Source of the DNA: Burkholderia cepacia ATCC 25416
GTDB lineage: Bacteria > Pseudomonadota > Gammaproteobacteria > Burkholderiales > Burkholderiaceae
DNA length: 64,000 bases
Direction: 5' to 3'
Assembly: GCF_001411495.1 (NCBI RefSeq)
Contig: NZ_CP012982.1
Location: 992,001 to 1,056,000 of the forward strand
Below the pieces are notes generated by a model that was not told the DNA's origin, ran no database searches, and worked only from the letters and a program-made list of their open reading frames with translations. The stretch's first letter is position 1. Each line of letters opens with the position of its first letter. Both the position numbers and the translations under genes were made by a program. Positions 16,777 to 24,733 of the stretch are shown one piece after another.

Positions 16777-17073
16777 CTAGTCACGTTGCACATTGCCGTT
16801 GAGTTTCTTGACGGAATTCTTGCTGAACTTCGGGCGCCCCGTTTCCTTGTATGCCTTCTCCCAATCCTGGTCGGACATCCCTGCTTTCACGTTGACCTGG
16901 GCCGAGCCGTTCGGCAGCGGAGGCGGCTTGACGTTCATGACGGAAGCGTTGCCTGTCGCCTGCGCATTCGCATCCTGAACGCCGACGGCAATGGCGAACG
17001 TGGTGATCAATGCGACGAGTGATCCGGCGATGCTCAACCCGTTTCGAAAAGATTCATTGCGATGCGAAGGCAT
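16777..17073 (-). CDS. Small exported protein of the exopolysaccharide module
   Basis: 98 residues with an N-terminal hydrophobic signal (LSIAGSLVALITTFAIAVGV) and probable cleavage after DANAQA. The mature part is short, polar and basic: KPPPLPNGSAQVNVKAGM, a DWEKAYKETGRPKF helix and a C-terminal KKLNGN. No family recognised. The ATG three codons downstream of the first possible one is preferred because AAGGA is eight bases before it, while the first ATG overlaps that site. It lies 12 bases before the DUF2334 gene, so it leads a leftward operon with that gene and the barrel protein. Confidence 0.65.
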   Translation of the reverse strand: MPSHRNESFRNGLSIAGSLVALITTFAIAVGVQDANAQATGNASVMNVKPPPLPNGSAQVNVKAGMSDQDWEKAYKETGRPKFSKNSVKKLNGNVQRD

Positions 17074-17604
17074 GATTTTCATCCTTTGATATGCAAAATA
17101 AGTTCATCTCGCTCGCGAGACGAGCATCGAGAATCACCCTCCGGAATCGGGGCGCCATGTCGTTAATTTTTGCTGCGCAATTGAAACCAGACAAATAAAT
17201 CCGGGAGGAGATGGCTTTACTTTCAAGCTAGATCCGTACCATCGGTCGCAAATGGGCATGCGCCAAGGGAGTGAAATTCATGCATCGACGCCACTCGAAA
17301 ATTGGGCCGATAAAACGTTTCAGGCATGCAACGCGGCGGTGTCATGAATTTAATCGGACAAACGCGCGAACCCTGTTCGTACGATTCAGGGAAAACCAGT
17401 CAATCGCCGAGCTTCGCGGAGCGCAACGCGAAGATTTCCTCCGGTGACATGCATGTGCAATGACGACTGAAGCGCCGGCTTTCCGGTTCGACGCCGGTTT
17501 ATCCGGCTGGTCACCGCCGGAATCGTGTGGCGATTTCCCGAAAGCGACGATCGGGGCCCGGCAGAGGGTCGGAAAACGATGTGTCATCCGGTCGATCGAC
17601 GGCG

Positions 17605-17622
17605 TGTTTCAGCACTGAAACA
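17605..17622. promoter_or_regulatory. Palindrome, candidate enhancer-binding protein site
   Basis: TGTTTCAG-CA-CTGAAACA is an exact 8-bp inverted repeat with a 2-base centre. It lies about 108 bases before the start point predicted from the sigma-54 promoter, the usual place for a dimer of an NtrC-family activator. Which activator binds is unknown; in B. cenocepacia a c-di-GMP-responsive sigma-54 activator (BerB) controls another exopolysaccharide. Confidence 0.5.
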
Positions 17623-17695
17623 TTTGACTCGGATTCGGCAGGCCGATCCCGTGCGGCCCCCTGCGATGCACGTAACGTCAAGGGTCGCGCAGCGA

Positions 17696-17711
17696 TGGCG
17701 CACGACTTGCT
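17696..17711 (+). promoter_or_regulatory. Sigma-54 (RpoN) promoter for nfrB-nfrA
   Basis: TGGCGC-ACGAC-TTGCT matches the sigma-54 consensus TGGCAC-N5-TTGCA/T at all but one conserved base. The GG and GC dinucleotides have exactly ten bases between them. The start point would be near 17722, leaving a leader of about 318 bases before nfrB. Confidence 0.6.
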
Positions 17712-17848
17712 ACATGAGCTGTGTGCTGCGGAGTCGGTGCGCGGGGGCACTGCGCAAGCGTCGGGTAGAGAGCGGCGGCAGGCGATCAGGAATGCAGGGA
17801 CGGAGGCAGGCAAGCGGGAAACGGGCTGTCAAAAAGTCATCCACTGAA

Positions 17849-17876
17849 CACGTTGCATCGTTCGCGATGCAACGTG
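17849..17876 (+). other. 12-bp UUCG-tetraloop hairpin in the nfrB leader
   Basis: CACGTTGCATCG-TTCG-CGATGCAACGTG is a perfect 12-bp stem closed by a UUCG tetraloop, an exceptionally stable RNA fold. It is about 127 bases into the predicted nfrB leader and 163 bases before the start codon. There is no T-run after it, so it is not a simple terminator. It may stabilise the leader or bind a protein. Confidence 0.55.
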
Positions 17877-18039
17877 ACCACATCGAGAAAGCTCGCGTGC
17901 TGCCGGCTTTTTCGAGCGGCGGGAATTCGCGCGGCGCAAGCCACGGAGTGGACGTGACGGGGCCGGCGAGGACGGGGAACTTTCGTCTTTCGTCGATACG
18001 AGGGGAAATAATCAAATACAAGATAAAAGCGCGGAAAAA

Positions 18040-20001
18040 ATGATGGATAACATGATTTGGAGTGCGTACTTATACGCACTTAACCTTGTCGCCATTGTGA
18101 CCGCAATTGTCATCCTGGTAAGCACACTGGATGACCTCACGCTGGATGCCTGTTACTGGTCGTTTGAAATCCGGCGCATCCTGCGTCGTGAAAAATCGCA
18201 AACGATCGATATCGGCATGCTGCGCGCGCTGGAAGAACGGCATCTGGCGCTGATGGTACCGGCCTGGAAGGAATACGACGTGATCGCCAAGATGATCGAA
18301 AACACCTTGGCGACCCTCGAGTACGAGCGCTACGTGATATTCGTCGGCACCTATCACAACGATGCCGAAACCACGGCCGAGGTCGAGCGGATGGTCCGCC
18401 GGTACCCGGGCAGGGTCACGCGCGCGACCGTCATGAACGACGGGCCGACCTGCAAGGCGGACTGCCTGAACTGGATCGTCGAAGCGATCCTGCGCTACGA
18501 AGCGGTCCACCGAATTCAATTCGCGGGCGTCGTCATGCACGACTGCGAGGACGTCATTCATCCGGTCGAACTCAAGTATCTCAACCACGCGGTCGCGGAT
18601 AGCGACCTGGTCCAGCTTCCCGTGCTGTCCTTGCCGCGAAAATGGAACGAGTTCGTCGCCGGATGCTACCTGGACGACTTCAGCGAAACGCACCAGAAGG
18701 ACGTGCCGGTTCGGGCCCGCCTGACCGGCATCGTCCCGGGAGCGGGCGTTGCATCGTGCTACAGCAGGCGCTCGATCGAAGCGGCGATGAAGGAACGCAA
18801 CGGCGCGCCGTTCAACACCAGTTCGCTGACCGAGGATTACGACTTCAGCTTCCGGTTGAGAGACCTGGGGATGAAGGAAACCTTTGCATGCATTCCATTG
18901 ACGGGCATCACGCGCGATGCAGCGGACAGGCGCGCAACGGGTAGCGTCGCCGATCGCAACCTGCTGGCCACGCGCGAGTATTTTCCGAAAACATTTCGTA
19001 CCGCGTACCGTCAGCGCACGCGCTGGATCCTCGGCATCGCCTTTCAGGGCTGGGAGCAACTCGGCTGGAAAGGCAACCTTCTCACCCGATACATGTTCTT
19101 CCACGATCGCAAGGGCATCGTGACCTCGCTGTTTTCGGTCATTGCCTATGGCGTGCTGATCAACTTCCTGTTGCTCGGCGCACTTCAGCGATCCATCCAT
19201 GTCATCCCCGTCGGCGCCCCGCTCGTCATGGCGAGCCACTGGGTCGCGCCGCTGCTGTGGATCAACACCGCCATGCTGTTCGCGCGGGCCGGGCAGCGCT
19301 TCCATTTCGTCAGCAAGCTGAACGGCCCGACCCAGGGGCTGCTGTCGATCCCGCGGATGTTCGTCAACAACCTGATCAATTTCTACGCGGTTTGCCGCGC
19401 GTGGCGCATCTATATCGGCCACCTGGTGACCGGCAAGCCCATCGCCTGGGACAAGACCAGCCATACCTACCTGTCGAACGAAGCGCTCGGGAAAGCACGC
19501 ATGAAAGTCGGCGAGATCCTGGTCGGCTGGGGCGTGGTCACGCTGGAGCAATTGCAGGCGAGCCTCGATAAGCAGCTGACCTGCGGCAAACGGCTGGGTG
19601 AACTGCTGGTCGAAGGCTGCGCGATATCCGCCGAATCGCTCGCGGATGCGATCGCCGAACAAGCCGAACTGCCCCGGGTGAGCCTCGGCAACGTCGCGGT
19701 GGGCCACTTCGCGGATTCGCTGGCATTCGAGCTCCAGTACGCATACCACGCCGTCCCGTTTTCGACCGCGGAAGACGGCACGTTGAACGTCGCGGTCGGG
19801 CGACCGCTCACGCCGGACGAACAGGACGTCGTGCGGCGCGGCGCCCGATCGAACGTGGCCTACTTCATCGCCTGCGATGCGGAGATTGCCGCCGAACTCT
19901 CCCGGCACTCGCGCTTCGTCGAACTCGCCCGCGTACGCGACGGCGACCCGGCGGCGCAGCAAGGCGCCCTCGTGACGAAACCGTCGGGAGAACAGGCATG
20001 A
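18040..20001 (+). CDS. nfrB: NfrB-like processive glycosyltransferase with MshEN domain
   Basis: A 653-residue inner-membrane GT2 enzyme resembling NfrB, the c-di-GMP-responsive transferase of the E. coli phage N4 receptor glycan. An N-terminal membrane segment (about 7-28) comes first. The GT2 domain has VPAWKE (about 73), YHNDAETT, MHDCED (about 168), TEDYD (about 265) and QRTRW (about 325). Membrane segments follow at about 365-480. From about 488 to 620 is an MshEN-like domain with two copies of the RLGxxLxxxG...LxxxLxxQ-type motif (KVGEILVGWG and RLGELLVEGC), a c-di-GMP-binding signature. Its stop overlaps the nfrA start (ATGA). The ribosome site is weak and ATG 18043 is an alternative. 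Confidence 0.82.
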   Translation: MMDNMIWSAYLYALNLVAIVTAIVILVSTLDDLTLDACYWSFEIRRILRREKSQTIDIGMLRALEERHLALMVPAWKEYDVIAKMIENTLATLEYERYVIFVGTYHNDAETTAEVERMVRRYPGRVTRATVMNDGPTCKADCLNWIVEAILRYEAVHRIQFAGVVMHDCEDVIHPVELKYLNHAVADSDLVQLPVLSLPRKWNEFVAGCYLDDFSETHQKDVPVRARLTGIVPGAGVASCYSRRSIEAAMKERNGAPFNTSSLTEDYDFSFRLRDLGMKETFACIPLTGITRDAADRRATGSVADRNLLATREYFPKTFRTAYRQRTRWILGIAFQGWEQLGWKGNLLTRYMFFHDRKGIVTSLFSVIAYGVLINFLLLGALQRSIHVIPVGAPLVMASHWVAPLLWINTAMLFARAGQRFHFVSKLNGPTQGLLSIPRMFVNNLINFYAVCRAWRIYIGHLVTGKPIAWDKTSHTYLSNEALGKARMKVGEILVGWGVVTLEQLQASLDKQLTCGKRLGELLVEGCAISAESLADAIAEQAELPRVSLGNVAVGHFADSLAFELQYAYHAVPFSTAEDGTLNVAVGRPLTPDEQDVVRRGARSNVAYFIACDAEIAAELSRHSRFVELARVRDGDPAAQQGALVTKPSGEQA

Positions 20002-21692
20002 AGCATTCGAAACCCCCGATCGCGGCCGGCCTCAAGCGCTGCGCACGGTTGAGCGCACTGGCGATCGCCGTGTCGCTGGCGTGGCACGCGCCGGCCTCCG
20101 CCGCGCAGCCGCTGACGCCCAAAGCCTACCGGCTCGCCGACAGCGCCTACAAGGCGATCAATGTCGGCGACCTGCCCCTCGCGGAAGTGTATGCGTCGCG
20201 CGCCATCAGGATTCAGCCCGGTAGCGAACAGCTCGGGCTGCTGCTCGTCGACGTATACAGGCGGGAAGGAAAGGTCGACGAAGCGGACGCATTGGTGGAA
20301 TCGCTGATGGTTCGTTTTCCGAAGAGTGCGGCGGTGCGTGCGCAGCATGGCTACCTGGCGCAGCGGCAGATGCACTACGACGTCGCCTGCAGCGATTTCT
20401 CGGCCGCCGTCGCAACCGGGAAATGGAGCAAGGAGCAGCAGCGCAACCTGCGTCTCGCCTGGTCGGACAGCGCGCTCGCGGCGAATCGTCCGCATGAAGC
20501 CGGCATCGCGCTGGCACCGCTCGCCGATGAAAAATCGGCCGTGGTGCAGTTGCGCATCGCGCAGTTGAGCCTGCAGGCGGGCGACCGCGATACCGCGATC
20601 CGGATGGCGGATCTCGCGGCCGGCGATGCGACGACCGAAGGCGAGCGCAACATGGCCGCGTCGATCGCGGCGCAGGCGCGGCAGGAAGACCAGCCCGCCC
20701 AGGCGCCCGTGGACAATACCGCGCAACAGAAGTTGCAGGAAGCCTATGACCTCTTGCGCGACCACAAGGATCGCGAGGCACTCGACGCATTCCAGGAGGG
20801 CTTCGCCGGCGGCGCCGGCAACGCGATGAACTACGCGGACGCGGGTTATGCCGCCAAGCGGATCGGGTTGAACGACGAGTCCATCGACCTGTTCGAGCAC
20901 AGCCTCGACGCCGATGAAAACGAACACAAATTCGATGCGCAGCACAAGTTCGGCTATCGACGGGAAGTCGAGCAGCTTCAGCGCACCTGGGGGTTCGTGC
21001 TGAGCGCGCCGTACCAGTCGGCCGCGTTCGGCCCGCAAGGCACGATCAGCGTGTTGCAGCCGGGTATCGAAGCGTATTGGCAGCCGCCGAAGATCGGCTA
21101 TCAGAACGGCCGCATCTTCCAGTTCTTCGTGCGCGGATACGGCACGGCCTACGACGGGACGGGCAACGTGACCGGCATGCCGACCGTGCAGGGTTCGGTG
21201 GGCGCGCGCTACAAGCCGCTGCCCGACCAGAACGTCGTGCTGACCGCCGAGCGGCTGTTCCACGTCGGCAGCCTGTCGATGACGGACTGGCTGATGCGCG
21301 TGGGTTATTCGTCGGAGGCCGGGACCGACCTGCGGGTGACCGAACCGAGCTGGCGCAGCTGGCAGGCGTATGTCGAAGGCGCGTACTTCATCAGCGCGGG
21401 CCGGTACATCATTTATTCGGAGTTGCGTTACGGGCACACCTGGCGTTTGCCGATGATCAGCGATCGGCTGACCATCTACCCGCACGCCGCGGTGGCCGGC
21501 GATCACGACAATCGACAGCCGGAAAAGACGGCGATCGGCGCCGGGCCCGGCATCCAGTTGCGGTACTGGTTTCGCGAAGGGCGGTACAGCGCGCCGGCAA
21601 GCTATCTGGATGTCACGGTGCAATACCGGTTCGGATTGACGTCAGCGGCACGCGCACGTGGTCTCGTGGTACGCGCGACATTGTGGTTCTAA
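19998..21692 (+). CDS. nfrA: NfrA-like outer-membrane TPR/barrel protein
   Basis: A 564-residue protein with a signal peptide (hydrophobic LSALAIAVSLAWHAPASAA, cleavage near residue 36). Residues about 45-300 are helical repeats of TPR type (for example LADSAYKAINVGDLPLAEVY and AMNYADAGYAAKRIGLNDES). Residues about 315-564 are beta-rich with alternating aromatic strands and end RATLWF, as outer-membrane barrels do. This matches NfrA: TPRs in the periplasm and a C-terminal export barrel. It is much shorter than E. coli NfrA (about 990 residues), so fewer TPRs are present. Translation is coupled to nfrB by an ATGA overlap. It is the likely exit port for the glycan. Confidence 0.78.
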   Translation: MKHSKPPIAAGLKRCARLSALAIAVSLAWHAPASAAQPLTPKAYRLADSAYKAINVGDLPLAEVYASRAIRIQPGSEQLGLLLVDVYRREGKVDEADALVESLMVRFPKSAAVRAQHGYLAQRQMHYDVACSDFSAAVATGKWSKEQQRNLRLAWSDSALAANRPHEAGIALAPLADEKSAVVQLRIAQLSLQAGDRDTAIRMADLAAGDATTEGERNMAASIAAQARQEDQPAQAPVDNTAQQKLQEAYDLLRDHKDREALDAFQEGFAGGAGNAMNYADAGYAAKRIGLNDESIDLFEHSLDADENEHKFDAQHKFGYRREVEQLQRTWGFVLSAPYQSAAFGPQGTISVLQPGIEAYWQPPKIGYQNGRIFQFFVRGYGTAYDGTGNVTGMPTVQGSVGARYKPLPDQNVVLTAERLFHVGSLSMTDWLMRVGYSSEAGTDLRVTEPSWRSWQAYVEGAYFISAGRYIIYSELRYGHTWRLPMISDRLTIYPHAAVAGDHDNRQPEKTAIGAGPGIQLRYWFREGRYSAPASYLDVTVQYRFGLTSAARARGLVVRATLWF

Positions 21693-21732
21693 CCAACGAC
21701 GCTGACGCTTGCTCCTGGATGGCGCTTTTCGC

Positions 21733-22701
21733 TTAGTTGGGCGCCTTGAGCGTGATGATCGTCTGACGCAACAGCTGGAAGTACGAGCTCGTCGAATACG
21801 GGAGCATTTGCTCGGCGTAGTTCCACCAGAAGAATCCGCCGATGAAACGCGGATCGGTCATGCTGTTGACCATCGGGTAGTAGGTCTTGATCAGGTTCTG
21901 CTGCACCGATGCGGGCGCGGAGATATCCGAGGTGCCGATTTCGCCGAAGCCGACCTTCGCGTTCGGGAAGATGCTTTCCAGCGCCGCGAAATCGTTCTTC
22001 CACGTCGGGTTCAGCCCCGGGCAATCCTGATACGGGTAGTAGCTGAACAGCGCGTAGTCGGCCTGCTGGCGGACCGTCGAGGACAGGAACGCGGTCGGCC
22101 ACGTCTTCCAGTAATCCTGCGGCTTCTCCCAGCAGTTGTTGCCCTTGCTGTCGTCGTTGTAGTACAGCGTGATGGCCGTCTTGCCGCCGTTCGATTTGAC
22201 GATCTGGTTGGCCGCCGCAACCATCTGGCCGATCTGCTGCTCTTGCGAGTTGACCACGGAATTCGTGCCGCTCGGGTTGTTACGCAGCCATTCGCCGTTG
22301 ATTTCGTTCGCGATCTCCCAGACGTCGACGGTGTTCTTCAGCTGCGACACCAGTTCCTGCGTTCTTGCCTTGTACGTGGTGAGGTCCGTCGGGAAATAGT
22401 AGGAATCGTAGACTTCGCCCATCACGTACGCGACTGCGTGCAGGCGCAGCAGAGGCGCGTAGTAGTCGGCGGCCGACGTATCCGGATCGAACACGACACG
22501 CACGGTGGGCTTGTACGGCAGGTTCTGCAGCGACGCGACGATGGCGTCCAGTTTGGTCAGGTCGTCGAGGGTCACACCGTAGACGGGATTCTTCAGAGGT
22601 TCGACCTGGGCTTCGGCGGGCCGGGATAAAGGCATGAGCCCGGCATAAGCGACGCATGCGGCGATGGCCGTGCGCGAGAGATTTTTCGTCAGTCCTTTCA
22701 A
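21733..22701 (-). CDS. Exported TIM-barrel glycoside hydrolase
   Basis: A 322-residue secreted protein starting at TTG, preceded by GGAAAG. The TTG is needed to keep the signal peptide (TAIAACVAYAGLMPLSRPAEAQ), since the next Met falls inside it. The mature protein is a clan GH-A-like barrel: acid/base candidate in WEIANEINGEW (Asn-Glu after strand 4) and nucleophile candidate in GFGEIGTS (Glu after strand 7), with FWWNYAEQ at strand 8. It probably cuts or trims the polymer made by NfrB, as GH8/GH39-type enzymes do in other exopolysaccharide operons. It is convergent with nfrA, 41 bases away. Confidence 0.75.
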   Translation of the reverse strand: MKGLTKNLSRTAIAACVAYAGLMPLSRPAEAQVEPLKNPVYGVTLDDLTKLDAIVASLQNLPYKPTVRVVFDPDTSAADYYAPLLRLHAVAYVMGEVYDSYYFPTDLTTYKARTQELVSQLKNTVDVWEIANEINGEWLRNNPSGTNSVVNSQEQQIGQMVAAANQIVKSNGGKTAITLYYNDDSKGNNCWEKPQDYWKTWPTAFLSSTVRQQADYALFSYYPYQDCPGLNPTWKNDFAALESIFPNAKVGFGEIGTSDISAPASVQQNLIKTYYPMVNSMTDPRFIGGFFWWNYAEQMLPYSTSSYFQLLRQTIITLKAPN

Positions 22702-23344
22702 AACGCTTTCCGTTATAAAGTAAGAGGAAGCGCGATTTTAGACGAAAATAAAAGCTAATTATCGGACGATACACGAAGTAGCGGGCCCTAAAACTTCGTT
22801 AGGATTGGTATCGAAAGCGAGCTATCCGGAGTGTCGCGACGGGTGATTGTTACGAAATACTGATTAAATCGGCGCGGGATACGGAGACGCGACAGAGGCG
22901 TCCACGGGTAATGCCGATGTCCGGGTGGTTGCTTGCAAACGATTGCGGACATCCCGAGCCGGCAGCAACGGATTTCGACTGACAAGCGCGGCAGCGTGAA
23001 GGGAGCCGCTCGCCAGGGCCACGTCGGAACGTCCGTCGCCAGAGTCAGATCAGGCGAGTAAGTCAAAACCCTGATCTCTCGGCCAGCGTCGGATCAGGCC
23101 TGAGATTGCTTCGCCGTCACGCCACCACGGGCCGTGATCGACACGAAGCCGACGTACGCCGGCACATTCGCCGATGCCGAGAGCAGAAGCTCAATTGAAT
23201 ATTCCGATCAGACCGTGTACCGAAGGGTTTCGCCGAATGGCCCGGACTTCACGCGTCCGCCGAGCGTTTGACCGTGAATCGATCGCCGATCGAGGAGCCG
23301 ACCGGGCCATTGGCGCCCGGCAGGCTTCGCAAACGCGGCCGCCA
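22702..23344. other. 643-base gene-free stretch
   Basis: No gene seen. The first 60 bases are A+T-rich and should hold the glycosidase promoter. CCTAA-N7-TTAGG near 22787-22803 is a weak hairpin. Near 23040-23105 the sequence repeats GATCAGG/CCTGATC words and includes TCAGGCCTGA, which may be an operator cluster, but nothing ties it to a gene. Confidence 0.4.
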
Positions 23345-24634
23345 TCAAGCTCCCCAACGCTTGAAGACGAGGCTGGCGTTCACGCCGCCGAAGCCGAAAC
23401 CGTTGGCCATCGCGTGAACGATCGGCATGTGCCGCGGCGCATCGTGCACGATGTCCAGGCCCTCGGCGAGTGCGTCCGGCTGTTCGAGGTTCAGCGTCAT
23501 CGGGACGACCTGATCGCGCAAGGCCAGGGCGGTGAAGATCGCCGCTACGCCACCGGCCGCGCCCAGCAAGTGGCCCGTCGCCGACTTGGTGGAGGTGATG
23601 GCGAGCGGGACGTCGACGCCGAACAGGTCGCGCACCGCGGCCAATTCGCCCAGGTCGCCGACCGGCGTCGAGGTCGCGTGAGCGTTGAGATGCTGCAGGT
23701 CGGACGCGGTCAGGCCGGCCTGCGTCAGCGCCGCCTGCATCGAGCGTCGCGCGCCGCTGCCGTCTTCGGGGCCGGAGGTAATGTGAAACGCGTCGGCGCT
23801 GGTGCCATACCCAATGAGTTCGACCAGGGGGGCGGCGCCGCGCGCAAGCGCGTGCTCGAGCGATTCGATCACCAGCATGCCGGCGCCTTCGCCCATCACG
23901 AAACCGTCGCGAGTCCGGTCGAAGGGCCGCGATGCGCGGGTTGGCGTGTCATTGAAGCCGGTGGACAAGGTCTTCGCTGCGGCGAAGGCGCCCAGGCTGA
24001 CGCGATCGATTGCGGCCTCGGCGCCACCGCACACCGCGATGTCGGCCTCGCCGCAGCGGATCAGCCGCGCCGCGTCGCCGATGGCCTGGATGCTCGCGGC
24101 ACAAGCGGTCACCGGGGCGCCCATTGGCCCTTTCAGGCCGTGCCTGATCGACACGTGGCCCGCGGCAAGGTTGACGAGGAACGAGGGGATCGTGAATGGC
24201 GACAGACGCTTCGGTCCGCGCATCTCGGTCGTCCGCACCGCGCCCGCGATCGCCGGAAATCCACCGATGCCCGACGCGATGACCGTGGCCGTGCGCTGCT
24301 GGGACGCTTCGTCGGCCGGAGCCCATTGCGCCTGCGCGAGTGCCTCTTGCGCGGCGGCGAGCGCGAAGGCGATGAAGCGGTCAATCTTGCGCTGGTCCTT
24401 GGTCGACACAAAGCGGTCGATGTCGAAGCCGCCGCACGCATCCTCGTGCACATCGGGCACCACACCGCCCACGCGGGCCGCGATGTCCGCCGTCATCGCA
24501 TCCGGCAGCAGGCGCAAGCCTGACTGGCCGGCCAGCAGCCGCTGCCACACCAGTTCGACTCCGCAACCCAGCGGCGAGACCATTCCCATGCCGGTGACGA
24601 CGATTCGGCGGTTCGCAGTGGGCGTGATGTGCAT
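23345..24634 (-). CDS. fabF: Beta-ketoacyl-ACP synthase II
   Basis: A 429-residue thiolase-fold condensing enzyme that extends acyl-ACP with malonyl-ACP. The N-terminal IVVTGMGMVSPLG is typical. The active-site Cys lies in VTACAASIQ, the two His in NAHATSTPVGD and KSATGHLLGAAG, and the C-terminal NGFGFGGVNASLVF is standard. Its length fits FabF. AGGACA eight bases before the ATG supports the start. It stands alone, divergent from a tetR gene, without other fatty-acid genes next to it, so it is probably a second FabF under separate control rather than the housekeeping copy. Confidence 0.9.
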   Translation of the reverse strand: MHITPTANRRIVVTGMGMVSPLGCGVELVWQRLLAGQSGLRLLPDAMTADIAARVGGVVPDVHEDACGGFDIDRFVSTKDQRKIDRFIAFALAAAQEALAQAQWAPADEASQQRTATVIASGIGGFPAIAGAVRTTEMRGPKRLSPFTIPSFLVNLAAGHVSIRHGLKGPMGAPVTACAASIQAIGDAARLIRCGEADIAVCGGAEAAIDRVSLGAFAAAKTLSTGFNDTPTRASRPFDRTRDGFVMGEGAGMLVIESLEHALARGAAPLVELIGYGTSADAFHITSGPEDGSGARRSMQAALTQAGLTASDLQHLNAHATSTPVGDLGELAAVRDLFGVDVPLAITSTKSATGHLLGAAGGVAAIFTALALRDQVVPMTLNLEQPDALAEGLDIVHDAPRHMPIVHAMANGFGFGGVNASLVFKRWGA

Positions 24635-24671
24635 GGATTCTGTCCTGGTCGATCTATTGATGATGATCGAC

Positions 24672-24693
24672 ATCATACAGTATTGAGTATGAT
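24672..24693. promoter_or_regulatory. Candidate TetR operator between fabF and tetR
   Basis: ATCATAC-N8-GTATGAT is an exact 7-bp inverted repeat between the divergent starts of fabF and tetR. A -10-like TGTATGAT (minus strand) overlaps it, so binding would block fabF transcription and probably tetR too. TTGATGA/TCATCAA words flank it as a further imperfect dyad. Confidence 0.6.
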
Positions 24694-24733
24694 TGTCATC
24701 AACACGCAATGCCATGCGCACGAAAGGATCTTC

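Larger units (their letters stand above)
17074..18039. other. 966-base regulatory region before nfrB
   Basis: No protein gene seen. It separates the leftward DUF2334 unit from the rightward nfrB-nfrA unit and has a lower G+C part near 17150-17350. On the nfrB side it holds an 18-base palindrome, a sigma-54 promoter and a 12-bp UUCG hairpin, each listed separately. No sigma-54 site with correct spacing was found for the leftward unit. Confidence 0.6.

Noticed and set aside
17177..17188. Possible sigma-54 site for the leftward DUF2334 unit
   Set aside because: GG and GC are separated by eight bases, not ten, and other consensus bases are missing.
17527..18043. Plus-strand frames in the nfrB upstream region
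   Set aside because: Arg/Gly-rich and overlapping the sigma-54 promoter and hairpin; no ribosome site with a plausible product.
22788..23066. 92-codon minus-strand frame in the gap before fabF
   Set aside because: No ribosome site, no conserved-looking sequence, proline/arginine-rich; treated as noncoding.
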